From: a virus
Virus record (IMG/VR): IMGVR_UViG_3300033153_008646
Coordinates: 1-39,249 of that record
Direction: 5' to 3' (one strand)
Length of the DNA: 39,249 nucleotides
Shown in pieces: positions 23,130 through 30,894 of the stretch. Every line of letters starts with the position of its first letter. Position 1 is the first letter of the stretch. The notes beneath the pieces are model-generated. The model saw nothing but the letters and a program-made list of their open reading frames with translations, did no database searches and was not told the DNA's origin. The position numbers and the translations under genes were made by a program.

Positions 23130-24019
23130 TATCCAGCCTCCCATGTAAGTTGCTCAAGGCCAGTTATTATATCTGAATCTGTGTTTGAGGGACCAGGATT
23201 AGTTGGTTTCGCAGGTCTTGCATCAAAATGCCAGGTATCCCCAGTTGTTGTACCCGCATCATTAGTAGCATCAACACGCCAGTATATCACTTGCTCAAGA
23301 GGCACATCTGTGTAATCTACAGTAAGGGAAGTTTCAGCCTGAGCACTCGATATGAGAGACAAGTCACCTACCGGACCCATATACACATTGTAAGTATCTG
23401 CACCACCACCATCATCCCAGGACAATCCAAGAGCAGAGAAGTCTTCTTCTGTGGCTCCATTTGCAGGTGATGGGTTTGTGGGCTTGGAAGGTACGGCATC
23501 TTCCCCCCATTCTTGAAACATAAAATCTGATATATTCCCTTCTGAAAATACCTGCCAAGTTTGAAGTTCTGGAAATTCTAAATCTCCAATATACTTTAAT
23601 GCAAGACCTCTGGTATATGTGGACTCCGCTATGTCTATTCTCCATAAAACGGTCTTTTCACCAGCAACTCCATTGGGGGCAGTTAAAACCAAAGCATACT
23701 CAGTACCAATTTGTAAAACAGCAGTATTATCAAGTGTTATTTGTCTGTATGAACCAGCAGTGTCCGTTGTAAGAGTATCTCCATTGGTATTCCCAGAAGC
23801 TAAAGATGCGCCTGTTGGATGGTGATCTCCATCAACAGCATAAATATCTACATTTATAATCCCAGGTGTAGATACCCGAAAGAGCTTTAACTTCACTATT
23901 GTAACTGTGTGAGTATTCTCTGGGGTAAATGTCTGGGCTAATGCATCATCAGCATCTCCCCAAGGAATACCACCTCCACCTGTATCCCCAGTAACATAAT
24001 ATTCATATATGCTTGCCAT
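23129..24019 (-). CDS. Beta-sandwich and fibronectin-III tail protein (second FnIII cut)
   Basis: 296 residues. Residues 1-172 form a beta-sandwich of the kind found in secreted binding modules (LAQTFTPENTHTVTIVKLKL, VDIYAVDGDHHPTG, YALVLTAPNG, ending FQEWGE). Residues 177-267 are a complete fibronectin-III domain (SKPTNPSPANG ... LGLSWDDGGGADTYNVYMG ... YWRVDATNDAGTTTGDTWHF). A second begins at 269 (AKPTNPGPSNT) and stops after LTWEAG; its remainder is the next ORF. The ATG overlaps the stop of the hub N-terminal ORF (TAATG). Surface adhesion is the likely role. Confidence 0.7.
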   Translation of the reverse strand: MASIYEYYVTGDTGGGGIPWGDADDALAQTFTPENTHTVTIVKLKLFRVSTPGIINVDIYAVDGDHHPTGASLASGNTNGDTLTTDTAGSYRQITLDNTAVLQIGTEYALVLTAPNGVAGEKTVLWRIDIAESTYTRGLALKYIGDLEFPELQTWQVFSEGNISDFMFQEWGEDAVPSKPTNPSPANGATEEDFSALGLSWDDGGGADTYNVYMGPVGDLSLISSAQAETSLTVDYTDVPLEQVIYWRVDATNDAGTTTGDTWHFDARPAKPTNPGPSNTDSDIITGLEQLTWEAG

Positions 24020-24252
24020 TATACCACCGTGCTAACTGTACAGATTGCTACTACTGGTTGCTCTGCTGCACCTATCAAAGTACCACTACCCCAATGGGTG
24101 ACACCTGGGCGTTGGGATATTCTAATCCTCTTACCCAATGTTCCACGAACCCTGACGTTACGGATATGGCCACTGGTTAAAGGATCAGATTTATCCACGG
24201 GCATACCTTCACTAAACCCTTTTACTGGCAAATTGAATCCTGCATTAGCCAT
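24019..24252 (-). CDS. N-terminal segment of the tail hub protein (77 aa)
   Basis: 77 residues with GAAGGA upstream. The sequence (FNLPVKGFSEGMPVDKSDPL, NVRVRGTLGKRIRISQRPGV, then LIGAAEQPVVAIC) is the expected beginning of a large phage tail hub/stabilisation protein: a conserved 'NVRP..' strand, a 'GQRPG' turn and the first propeller strand. It stops abruptly at STVV. The remainder of such a protein appears 2.3 kb downstream as the 575-aa ORF, with binding modules in between. It is preceded by a strong terminator-like hairpin. Confidence 0.6.
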   Translation of the reverse strand: MANAGFNLPVKGFSEGMPVDKSDPLTSGHIRNVRVRGTLGKRIRISQRPGVTHWGSGTLIGAAEQPVVAICTVSTVV

Positions 24253-24265
24253 GATATGATTCCTT

Positions 24266-24309
24266 CAAAAAAAATACCACTGATACGTATTTGGCCGCAC
24301 CAGTGGCAT
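24266..24309 (-). terminator. Intrinsic terminator inside the late operon
   Basis: Read on the - strand, ATGCCACTG (24309-24301) pairs with CAGTGGTAT (24282-24274), nine pairs with one wobble and an 18-base loop. Eight T residues follow immediately. It lies between the 61-aa gene and the hub genes, so it would need readthrough, antitermination or a separate role such as lowering tail-gene expression. Confidence 0.7.
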
Positions 24310-24315
24310 CATTGT

Positions 24316-24501
24316 TTATCTTCCTGATAATCTCTTAACTTCCTTGTATGTCAAACCACCCTGTGCAAAGGTTGGATAATTCTTTTTAACAAACTCCTGC
24401 TTAGTTAGATGTAATCTATTGCCAGCTTTATTCCGCTTAGATACACCAGTTCTCTTAATGTAAGCAGCGTATGCTTTGTCAATATCTCTTAAAGTTGCCA
24501 T
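24316..24501 (-). CDS. Small basic protein (61 aa)
   Basis: 61 residues; starts MATLRDIDKAYAAYIKRTG and ends FAQGGLTYKEVKRLSGR, with many lysines and arginines. It is helical with no cysteine or membrane span. GAGTGACATG around the start gives a modest ribosome-binding site (TTAGGAG upstream). It lies between the tail adaptor group and a terminator. Function unknown. Confidence 0.55.
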   Translation of the reverse strand: MATLRDIDKAYAAYIKRTGVSKRNKAGNRLHLTKQEFVKKNYPTFAQGGLTYKEVKRLSGR

Positions 24502-24508
24502 GTCACTC

Positions 24509-24868
24509 CTAACTCTTTAGATAAAGGATGTCTATGACCGCATTGGCATCAGCAGAATAGAAGTAAAGTTTGCTCACGTCGTCAATAGGAACCCACATAG
24601 GTTGAGCGGCAGCCGCACCATATTCATCTGTACCATCATTGATGTGTGGCCGTTGTAGGTCAACACCAAGTATTGCAGAAGCAGCAGCCTCAATATTCAT
24701 CTTGACTACTTCGGTATTCGCAATAGCAGGCTGTACCCAACAACCAGCACAGGGCAGCGAAGTGCCACCATTTCCCTGACCAACATTTGTATCACAGGTA
24801 ACTCTAACACTGCCACCACCACCTCGTATTCTTAAAGGGGAACTGGCATATACAGTTTGGTTACTCAT
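24509..24868 (-). CDS. Hypothetical structural protein (119 aa)
   Basis: 119 residues, AAGGAG upstream. It is beta-rich and contains GGGGSVRVTCDTNVGQGNGG, CAGC in the middle, and VSKLYFYSADANAVIDILYL at the end. The C-terminal strand pattern (interval with coordinates of 'space' residues followed by a hydrophobic strand) is common in small phage capsid- or tail-decorating proteins. No firm family. Ends in TAG. Confidence 0.55.
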   Translation of the reverse strand: MSNQTVYASSPLRIRGGGGSVRVTCDTNVGQGNGGTSLPCAGCWVQPAIANTEVVKMNIEAAASAILGVDLQRPHINDGTDEYGAAAAQPMWVPIDDVSKLYFYSADANAVIDILYLKS

Positions 24869-24878
24869 TAGTTACTCC

Positions 24879-25361
24879 TTAACCATCATACCGCGTGGCA
24901 ATATTGTCGATTACTTCGGGATTAGTGCTGAGGTAAATTACCTCAACATACGCTTTACCTGCTGTAACACCACCCCAATCACTATCAGCAGTAATTGTCA
25001 CCAGAACTGTAGTATCCTCCGTGATAAGAGCAGGAGCATAAACACCACCCTCAGCACCATCAGGGGCTGTGAGTTTATTCGCTGCTACAGAAAAGACATC
25101 AACATCTGCCAAACTGTAACGATCTGTATCGGCTGTAAGACCAACAATCATAACTGCTGAAGTATCACCTGTAAAACCCTCTGTGATAGTCACCTTAGTA
25201 GCAAGAACAATACTTCCGGCAGGAATCTGTTTTGCCAGATTCAGTGTCCCGGCTGCACCCCCGCCATCTGTGAAATCGGCATAACCTATCCACTGACCAA
25301 CCTTTCGGATACCAACTCCTACGGGAGACCGCTCAAGGTCCAAACTAACTTTTCTCGACAT
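24879..25361 (-). CDS. Beta-rich virion protein (160 aa)
   Basis: 160 residues; AAGGAG upstream. N-terminal MSRKVSLDLERSPVGVGIRK is charged, then alternating strands (GSIVLATKVTITEGFTGDTS, VMIVGLTADTDRYS, TTVLVTITADSDWGGVTAGK) end in YVEVIYLS. This suggests a jelly-roll or similar beta-sandwich decorating the particle. It follows the head-tail adaptor gene. Identity not established. Confidence 0.55.
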   Translation of the reverse strand: MSRKVSLDLERSPVGVGIRKVGQWIGYADFTDGGGAAGTLNLAKQIPAGSIVLATKVTITEGFTGDTSAVMIVGLTADTDRYSLADVDVFSVAANKLTAPDGAEGGVYAPALITEDTTVLVTITADSDWGGVTAGKAYVEVIYLSTNPEVIDNIATRYDG

Positions 25362-25378
25362 AACAATTCTCCTTCTGT

Positions 25379-25407
25379 GTCACTGTACCCTCTTGGGGTC
25401 ACTGTAC
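25379..25407. repeat. 10-bp direct repeat in a late intergenic gap
   Basis: GTCACTGTAC occurs at 25379-25388 and again at 25398-25407, 19 bases apart (about two helical turns), in the 49-base gap between the adaptor and the 160-aa gene. It could be a protein-binding site; there is no other support. Confidence 0.4.
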
Positions 25408-25410
25408 ACT

Positions 25411-26178
25411 TTAACTTACTCCATAGACTGAGGTTGCTGCATCAATAAATCGCAGTTGCCTCGCCAAGATTGGGTCCGTCCATAGAGCATCAACAGTATT
25501 CATACTGCCCACAGTAGGCGGTACACGTTTCAAATCCATTTCAATACAGGTATGAAGCATATCCTTTGCTCTGGCGGCATGGATGTTAATCTTACCATCC
25601 TCTTGAGCTTCAGCCTCAGCAAGAGCCAATTCAAGAATACACTCAGAGGCAAATGCCCCACCAATAAAGTAATCATCATCCCCCGTGGGCTTGTCTGGTT
25701 CAACAATATATCCATACACAATCTGGTTGACCCCATTAGCCTCTGGATGAATGTTCAATACATATCTTGTCCCAACTGATACATCATACTTCATTGTACC
25801 CAAACTCCAATACTGGGGGTAAGAAGAAGATGTTATGTTAGAACGATATAACATTAACTGTAGCATTGTGATGGGTGTGGGAGGAGGATAATTTGAATCA
25901 TCTCCAAACTGGGGTGAGTACCAGAAGTATGCAAAATCTGCTGGTAGTGGATACTGCCATTTACCAGACTCTGTATTGATTATTCCATCCTGACGAAGAA
26001 AAGACCAAGCATGAGCACGTCCATTCCTTACATACTTTGGAACCAAAAAGTTACGGTATCCCCTGTAAACTATATCCTTAACCTTAGTAAGAGTAGCCCC
26101 CTCTGGATTAAGACCTGTGCCAAGAAAGTCTGAAACTCTGGTATAAATTGAAGCGAAAGAAAGTTGCAAATCAGACAT
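25411..26178 (-). CDS. Head-tail adaptor protein
   Basis: 255 residues; GAGGAT upstream. It starts SFASIYTRVSDFLGTG with a helical first part (VKDIVYRGYRNFLVPKYVRN), has a central WQYPLPADFAYFWYSPQFG, and ends with a helical EAQEDGKINIHAARAKDMLH section. This is the profile of phage adaptors/gatekeepers that dock below the portal ring (T7 gp11 or P22 gp4-like role). Its place after the capsid and decoration genes agrees. The exact family is inferred. Confidence 0.7.
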   Translation of the reverse strand: MSDLQLSFASIYTRVSDFLGTGLNPEGATLTKVKDIVYRGYRNFLVPKYVRNGRAHAWSFLRQDGIINTESGKWQYPLPADFAYFWYSPQFGDDSNYPPPTPITMLQLMLYRSNITSSSYPQYWSLGTMKYDVSVGTRYVLNIHPEANGVNQIVYGYIVEPDKPTGDDDYFIGGAFASECILELALAEAEAQEDGKINIHAARAKDMLHTCIEMDLKRVPPTVGSMNTVDALWTDPILARQLRFIDAATSVYGVS

Positions 26179-26190
26179 TGTTTATCCTCA

Positions 26191-26232
26191 TAAAAGCGGA
26201 AAACCCTCCAATCCGTTAAGAAGATTTCCCGC
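26191..26232 (-). terminator. Terminator-like hairpin upstream of the adaptor gene
   Basis: On the - strand GCGGGAAA (26232-26225) pairs with TTTTCCGC (26203-26196) around a 21-base loop, followed by TTTTA. This is a weaker candidate than the one at 24266-24309. It lies in the 169-base gap between the 102-aa gene and the adaptor gene, the head/tail module border. Confidence 0.5.
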
Positions 26233-26347
26233 CGGAGACAGCATTATCATCCTTGTTAATGTCCCTATAGTATAATAGCAAGGTGTAGCCATAGAATGAT
26301 ACATCAGCCGTTGGCTGGGTCAGAACTATTGACTACACTCAAAATTC

Positions 26348-26656
26348 TCAAGCATCGTTACCATCAAGTATTTGAAAAACCGGACCAACGACTATTGGAC
26401 CATAAGGCTTCTCTATAACACTCTTCAGTAAAACGATCTGCTCAGGAGTAACCTCTACCTCCTCGTGTTTCTGAATATCCATAGCAAGCATATACTTCTC
26501 TACCTTCTGTTGTCCAGTATCTTTCTCTGCTGGAATCATTAAGGCATTGACCAAAATATTACGCAGTAAAACTTTGCTAACCTCACCCTTTGCATCTGGC
26601 TCAATGAGGTCTTCACCATCAAGATTTTTCAATGTGGTAAGTACGTTCAATTTCAT
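26348..26656 (-). CDS. Small conserved-type phage protein (102 aa)
   Basis: 102 residues from the ATG at 26656, chosen because AAGGAGA is just upstream; the longer frame from 26713 starts in the intergenic region. The layout is MKLNVLTTLKNLDGEDLIEP, LLRNILVNALMIPAE, KYMLAMDIQKHEEVEVTPEQ and PYGPIVVGPVFQILDG. Short proteins with this build occur beside head and tail genes of many phages, sometimes as assembly helpers. Function unproven. Confidence 0.6.
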   Translation of the reverse strand: MKLNVLTTLKNLDGEDLIEPDAKGEVSKVLLRNILVNALMIPAEKDTGQQKVEKYMLAMDIQKHEEVEVTPEQIVLLKSVIEKPYGPIVVGPVFQILDGNDA

Positions 26657-26722
26657 ATCACTGTCTCCTTGAAGATAAAAAATGAGTAGGGACCACAATG
26701 GCCCCCACTCCAAAAATACATC

Positions 26723-27841
26723 TTAGGCATCAGCAACACCCTGGATGGCCTCACCTGCAAGAATATAGTAGGTAGTCCCATCTATAATCACTGGAAATTT
26801 CAGTGTAGTAGCATCACCGTCAAAACCAATCACATGAGCAGCCTCATCTGCACCACAAGCAGTTGCCAACATTGCCCCTGCATTTTCTGCAATAATGAAA
26901 GCATCAATATCCTGTGCTCCATCATTACGACAATAAATCTGACAAAAACCACTACCTGGGTCAGTAGCAACATTCACCGCCAAAGACAATGCAGCAAGAG
27001 TGCTAAGTGATGTCATAGTACAATCACCGCCCTCATAAATACCTGCTCGCAAGGCAGAATAATGTCCACCATTACAAGTACCAGCACCCATATTCAACCA
27101 GTGACCGGATGCGTTGAACCCCTCGGTAATAGTTCCACCAGCTATATCTGCACAGACATTTAATGCAAGACCATAATCCCAAGACTCGGGACCACCAGCA
27201 GTGACATAAGCCTTAATCTGCAAAGCAGAAAACAAACCAGACGCCTGAGAAGTACCAACAATAATCTGATTTATCATCATATTACCAGCATCTTCATCAT
27301 CTACCTCAAGACGAACTCCGTCACCTTTCTGGTAGATAAACATATCAGGGGCCAACTTTGCAAGAACAATACCAGTAGTAGTAGCACAATCCTTTGTTTC
27401 CCACGCTACAGCTATAGCACGGCCAGCAACCTCAAACGGAGCAGTCAAGTGTTGCTCCCCTGTATGGACGGCAAGAATTGTCTTACCAACTGTACAATTC
27501 TGATCCGTTCTCACAGGAACCACAGCACCATTGGCAACAAAGATGTCTATCCAACGCCCTCCAAGTTTTCCAGCCTCAGATGTGCCAGCCACAACACCAG
27601 CAAAAGCATGGATGTTATCAGCATCCGGGTCTTCAACTCGAAGGTACTTACCCTCATTCTGATTACCCTCAGCCGTAGTGTTACCTACCTGCTCATTGCC
27701 TTTGTCCCAACCAAGAACATTTTCGGTCGCATCAAACTCGTAACATACTGGCATACCCTCATAAATGGTAGAAGTAGTCTCTGTGTACCATACACGCTTC
27801 CTTTGGGCCTCTACAATGTTAGTACCAAATTGCGTTCTCAT
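26723..27841 (-). CDS. Head fibre / capsid decoration protein
   Basis: 372 residues; GAAAGGA upstream. The N-terminal ~175 residues resemble capsid-decoration proteins (TIYEGMPVCYEFDATEN, HAFAGVVAGTSEAGKLGGRW, GRAIAVAWETKDC). The C-terminal half is glycine/alanine-rich and beta-like with several cysteines (WDYGLALNVCADIAGGT, GGHYSALRAGIYEGGDC), ending in KFPVIIDGTTYYILAG. It directly follows the capsid gene, where decoration or head-fibre proteins usually lie. A terminator-like hairpin separates the two. Confidence 0.65.
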   Translation of the reverse strand: MRTQFGTNIVEAQRKRVWYTETTSTIYEGMPVCYEFDATENVLGWDKGNEQVGNTTAEGNQNEGKYLRVEDPDADNIHAFAGVVAGTSEAGKLGGRWIDIFVANGAVVPVRTDQNCTVGKTILAVHTGEQHLTAPFEVAGRAIAVAWETKDCATTTGIVLAKLAPDMFIYQKGDGVRLEVDDEDAGNMMINQIIVGTSQASGLFSALQIKAYVTAGGPESWDYGLALNVCADIAGGTITEGFNASGHWLNMGAGTCNGGHYSALRAGIYEGGDCTMTSLSTLAALSLAVNVATDPGSGFCQIYCRNDGAQDIDAFIIAENAGAMLATACGADEAAHVIGFDGDATTLKFPVIIDGTTYYILAGEAIQGVADA

Positions 27842-27857
27842 CGTTCAATCCTTTCAT

Positions 27858-27898
27858 AAAAAATGTCGGATGGCAGTGTACGTTTTTCCTTACCATCC
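27858..27898 (-). terminator. Weak terminator after the capsid gene
   Basis: On the - strand GGATGGTA (27898-27891) pairs with TGCCATCC (27875-27868), eight pairs including one wobble. GACA and then six T residues follow (27863-27858). The T-run is four bases from the stem, so it is likely partial, a common way to make more capsid than downstream protein. Confidence 0.5.
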
Positions 27899-27945
27899 CA
27901 TTTAAGCCGCTCAAGAAATCCATCCCTTGCAGCACATCAAAATTC

Positions 27946-29046
27946 TTAGAGGCCACTATTCTGGTTCATCAAAAACCCGGCGCGTTGGGGGTTCGTGCAA
28001 CATACTGCGTAGGAAAGATCAACGTTGACCTTCAAGACATTATGTTGTGAATCACGCTCTTTGGGTTTGCTCACAACAAAATTATTCGAGTTAAGCACGA
28101 ACACCTTGATATAATCCATATTCACTGCAAGAATCGGGTCAGTACCGTATGTACTGGTATTGGCCGTGTCCAACTTCTGAACATAGATAAACGGTGTACC
28201 TTTATAAACCGTCAAACCGTGATACTTACCAAGATCAGGACCGACCTTATCATCACTCAGAAGAGCCAGATGGTTCAGATTACCAATCACCTTATCATTC
28301 GAGAAGTAACGGTAAGCACCAAAACTATGCTTCTTGTCAGTCTCTTCCACAAGAACAGGAGGCATGAAGTTGGTCATACGGGTTGCTCTGTCCAGAAGAA
28401 CAAGCAGATTGTCACCCAACTCACCTTGATGATCTGCATAGAATGAAGCCCAACGAGCATTAGAAGTAGCACTTGAAGCAATTCCACCCTTGTCATAGGC
28501 TGTACCAGAACCATCATTGTACCGACCACTGTAGGCAGTAAATCCACCAGTGCTGTCCGCCGTACCTTCGCTCAACCAAGCAGGAAGGCCGTGGGGATTC
28601 TTCTTATCCGTTGCACTTGTAGGAGTCTGAAAGAGAGCATCCTGAAGCAACTCAGCCAACTCGCGGAACATATTCTTACGTTTTCCATTAAGGTAATCAT
28701 ATACCCTAACATCGTCGCCCATGTGCATAGCGAGTTCAATACGATTGTAAGACATATTCGTGCTCGCATGGGTCCAATTAACTTCCCACTTCGAGTCTGT
28801 ATTAACCACATTGTCGGAATCCTCTTCCCACAATGAGATATGTTTTGCATTGCCGGTGTCAGCAAGAGTGATGAAACCTTCAATACGATCCCCACCCTTT
28901 AGGCGGGACTTATCCTTACCAAAAAAATCATTGACCGGTTGATAACATGCCTCTTTGAAAGTCATCTCAAGCCGATCACTGGGCTTTGCATAAGCCTCTA
29001 AAGTACTGTAACCGAGGTCTATTGCTTGTTCTATATTAATTTCCAT
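27946..29046 (-). CDS. Major capsid protein (HK97-fold type)
   Basis: 366 residues, AAAAGGAG upstream. It follows the scaffold gene directly. Features typical for this class: an N-terminal helical arm (IEQAIDLGYSTLEAYAKPSD), a domain with RIELAMHMGDDVRVYDYLNG (spine-helix-like region near 100-145), LLVLLDRATRMTNFMPPVLV, and the closing strands DPILAVNMDYIKVFVLNSNN with VDLSYAVCCTNPQRAGFL. This end pattern is characteristic of phage capsid proteins. No protease cleavage site can be assigned with certainty. Confidence 0.85.
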   Translation of the reverse strand: MEINIEQAIDLGYSTLEAYAKPSDRLEMTFKEACYQPVNDFFGKDKSRLKGGDRIEGFITLADTGNAKHISLWEEDSDNVVNTDSKWEVNWTHASTNMSYNRIELAMHMGDDVRVYDYLNGKRKNMFRELAELLQDALFQTPTSATDKKNPHGLPAWLSEGTADSTGGFTAYSGRYNDGSGTAYDKGGIASSATSNARWASFYADHQGELGDNLLVLLDRATRMTNFMPPVLVEETDKKHSFGAYRYFSNDKVIGNLNHLALLSDDKVGPDLGKYHGLTVYKGTPFIYVQKLDTANTSTYGTDPILAVNMDYIKVFVLNSNNFVVSKPKERDSQHNVLKVNVDLSYAVCCTNPQRAGFLMNQNSGL

Positions 29047-29080
29047 TTCTAACTCCTTTTAGCATCAAATACCGAGCTTA

Positions 29081-30184
29081 CTACTCGATACCCGCAACAC
29101 GCTTGGCCTCCGCAACGATGTGACTTGCCTTCGCATTTTCATTCTTAAATACTCTGGTAGTCCGCCGTCTTGTAGGCTTTGGTGTGAAGCGTTTCTGTTG
29201 TCCTTTCAAATCCTTTATAACTTGTCGAGCCGCAATTTGAACTCCTTGACCTCCAGCATAATGCTGAACTGCTTCAACCATTGCCTGCTCAAATGATCCA
29301 CCATTTGCCTGATGAAACATAGAAGCAACACGATAAACTTTATTCCTCAATTCTACTTGAGGACTATTCATCATTATACTACCATCTTTCTTTTTTGGCA
29401 AATCTTTGGTGATACCAAACTCTTCAAAATGTTCGGCTGCTTCGTCGAACACATGATCAGCAATAGTACCCCTTTCTATGGCGGCTCTGGTTTCTGCTTC
29501 CTTCTCATTACTTGCTTTAAGATCATCTACTTCCTTGAATCTGCTTTCAAACTTTGACTCAATACCCTTTACTAAAGCACCAAGTAAGTCATCAGCATCA
29601 TCACCCAGCTTCTCCTTTAGCTTTATGAGAGCCTCATTGCCTGCTTGACTGTCATCATCCTTGACTTTCTCATCCTTGTCATCTTGCCGGTGTGATTCGG
29701 ACGCTTCAAGGCGGGTAGCAATATCCTCCAGAATTGTCATATCGGTCGCAGCGATAAGTCTAACTTTATCATCCGACCAGTTCATCACTTTACCGACTGC
29801 AAGTAGTCGAGGGTCAATGTCCTCTAAATCAACATCGTCAGACACACCAGCACCATCAACGTCCTCAGACTCAGGCTCCTCTTCTGGTTTGTCACCCTGA
29901 TTAACGGCATCACCGCCACTTACATCATCATCCTTGAATTCAGAACCATCCTTTAACAGTTCCTCTTGTTCGGGGTCAATAGCTTTTCCATCATCATCAA
30001 TTTCGACATCTACAAAATCTGGTTCTACTTTACCCCGTATTTTTTCAACAGCATCTTTCACCACCTGGGGAACAGAATTATCATCCCCCATAGCATGAAT
30101 TACATGATCTTTTGTATTGTCATCTTTCTTTGTCTCTTCAACACTCTCTTTATCCTCAGATTTTCCTTTGAGAAACTCGAACAT
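29081..30184 (-). CDS. Capsid scaffold protein
   Basis: 367 residues. The first ~200 residues are strongly acidic and low in complexity (DFVDVEIDDDGKAIDPEQEE and similar runs). A coiled-coil-like middle follows (LVKGIESKFESRFKEVDDLK), and a basic C terminus (FTPKPTRRRTTRVFKNENAK). This charge polarity is that of scaffold proteins, whose basic tail binds the capsid protein during procapsid assembly. It lies directly upstream of the capsid gene. It ends TAG TAA. Confidence 0.85.
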   Translation of the reverse strand: MFEFLKGKSEDKESVEETKKDDNTKDHVIHAMGDDNSVPQVVKDAVEKIRGKVEPDFVDVEIDDDGKAIDPEQEELLKDGSEFKDDDVSGGDAVNQGDKPEEEPESEDVDGAGVSDDVDLEDIDPRLLAVGKVMNWSDDKVRLIAATDMTILEDIATRLEASESHRQDDKDEKVKDDDSQAGNEALIKLKEKLGDDADDLLGALVKGIESKFESRFKEVDDLKASNEKEAETRAAIERGTIADHVFDEAAEHFEEFGITKDLPKKKDGSIMMNSPQVELRNKVYRVASMFHQANGGSFEQAMVEAVQHYAGGQGVQIAARQVIKDLKGQQKRFTPKPTRRRTTRVFKNENAKASHIVAEAKRVAGIE

Positions 30185-30495
30185 TATTTGTCTCCTTTAC
30201 ACTGTAAACACTGAGCTTGGTTGGGGGATGTGGGCATATAATATCTTCCACACTTCTCACATTTTTTACCAACTCGTTTGAAATAAACTTGGAGAATAGC
30301 ATCTTCCAGTAAGGGATACAAATCCTCTTGTGTCTTTGGGTCAGTCAAAGCACATCTCACCACCTTCTTTGTTACTGGACCTACACTTACCCTAAGTTGT
30401 ATAACTACTTCTTCCCTTTTAAGTTTCTCATTTGGAAGAGTTACAATACGGATACCTGTGGTATCATCAAACAAGTGCTCAAAAATTTCTGCCAT
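30184..30495 (-). CDS. Small protein with C-terminal zinc ribbon (103 aa)
   Basis: 103 residues; AAGGAG upstream. A beta-rich N-terminal part is followed by helix LYPLLEDAILQVYFKRVG and then CEKCGRYY ... CLQC, two C-x2-C pairs for one metal ion. It shares one base with the start of the scaffold gene (TAATG). It lies next to the GroES gene. A role in head assembly is possible but unproven. Confidence 0.6.
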   Translation of the reverse strand: MAEIFEHLFDDTTGIRIVTLPNEKLKREEVVIQLRVSVGPVTKKVVRCALTDPKTQEDLYPLLEDAILQVYFKRVGKKCEKCGRYYMPTSPNQAQCLQCKGDK

Positions 30496-30508
30496 TGTTA
30501 TGTCTCCT

Positions 30509-30784
30509 TTACTTAATCACCGCCAATATATTTACATCAGCACAAAAAACAAGCGTGCCAATATCCCTGCCAAAATTTACGGCGGATGCATTGTAGTGGT
30601 TGAAAGCCACCTTGTCTCCAATCTTGACTAACTTAACTTTACTACCTACCTCAATAACCTCTCCAATCTTATCACTGTTCATATCTTGAGACACATTCTC
30701 AGGAAGAACAAGACCTCCAGGGGTTTCTGTAGGCTTCACAATCCTCTTGAGAATAATAGTTTCTGGTGTTGGTACTAACTTCAT
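30509..30784 (-). CDS. GroES-like co-chaperonin
   Basis: 91 residues, the usual GroES length. The fold pattern is clear: IILKRIVKPTETPGGLVLPE (first strand and the start of the mobile loop), GEVIEVGSKVKLVKIGDKVAF (the conserved 'G.V..VG' and 'GD.V.F' strands), and a final TLVFCADVNILAVI. Phage-coded GroES proteins such as T4 gp31 pair with host GroEL to fold the capsid protein. Its place just upstream of scaffold and capsid genes fits. The mobile-loop hydrophobic tip (GGLVLP) is shorter than in T4 gp31. Confidence 0.85.
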   Translation of the reverse strand: MKLVPTPETIILKRIVKPTETPGGLVLPENVSQDMNSDKIGEVIEVGSKVKLVKIGDKVAFNHYNASAVNFGRDIGTLVFCADVNILAVIK

Positions 30785-30894
30785 AATCTGTCTCCTAATT
30801 CTGTCTCCTGTTTAATCATTCTCTTTTTCCTGTGGGAATAAACATTCATAGCCATTACTATAAACATTCCATCTCTTCTTGGGACCATCTTCGT

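Noticed and set aside
26188-26304. 38-codon ORF on the - strand between the 102-aa gene and the adaptor gene
   Set aside because: No ribosome-binding site, and the sequence is better explained by a terminator-like hairpin and promoter-like core.
30790-30894. Protein-like frame NEDGPKKRWNVYSNGYECLF on the - strand between the FmdB and GroES genes
   Set aside because: No start codon in that frame after the preceding stop; it may be a remnant, but a gene cannot be supported.
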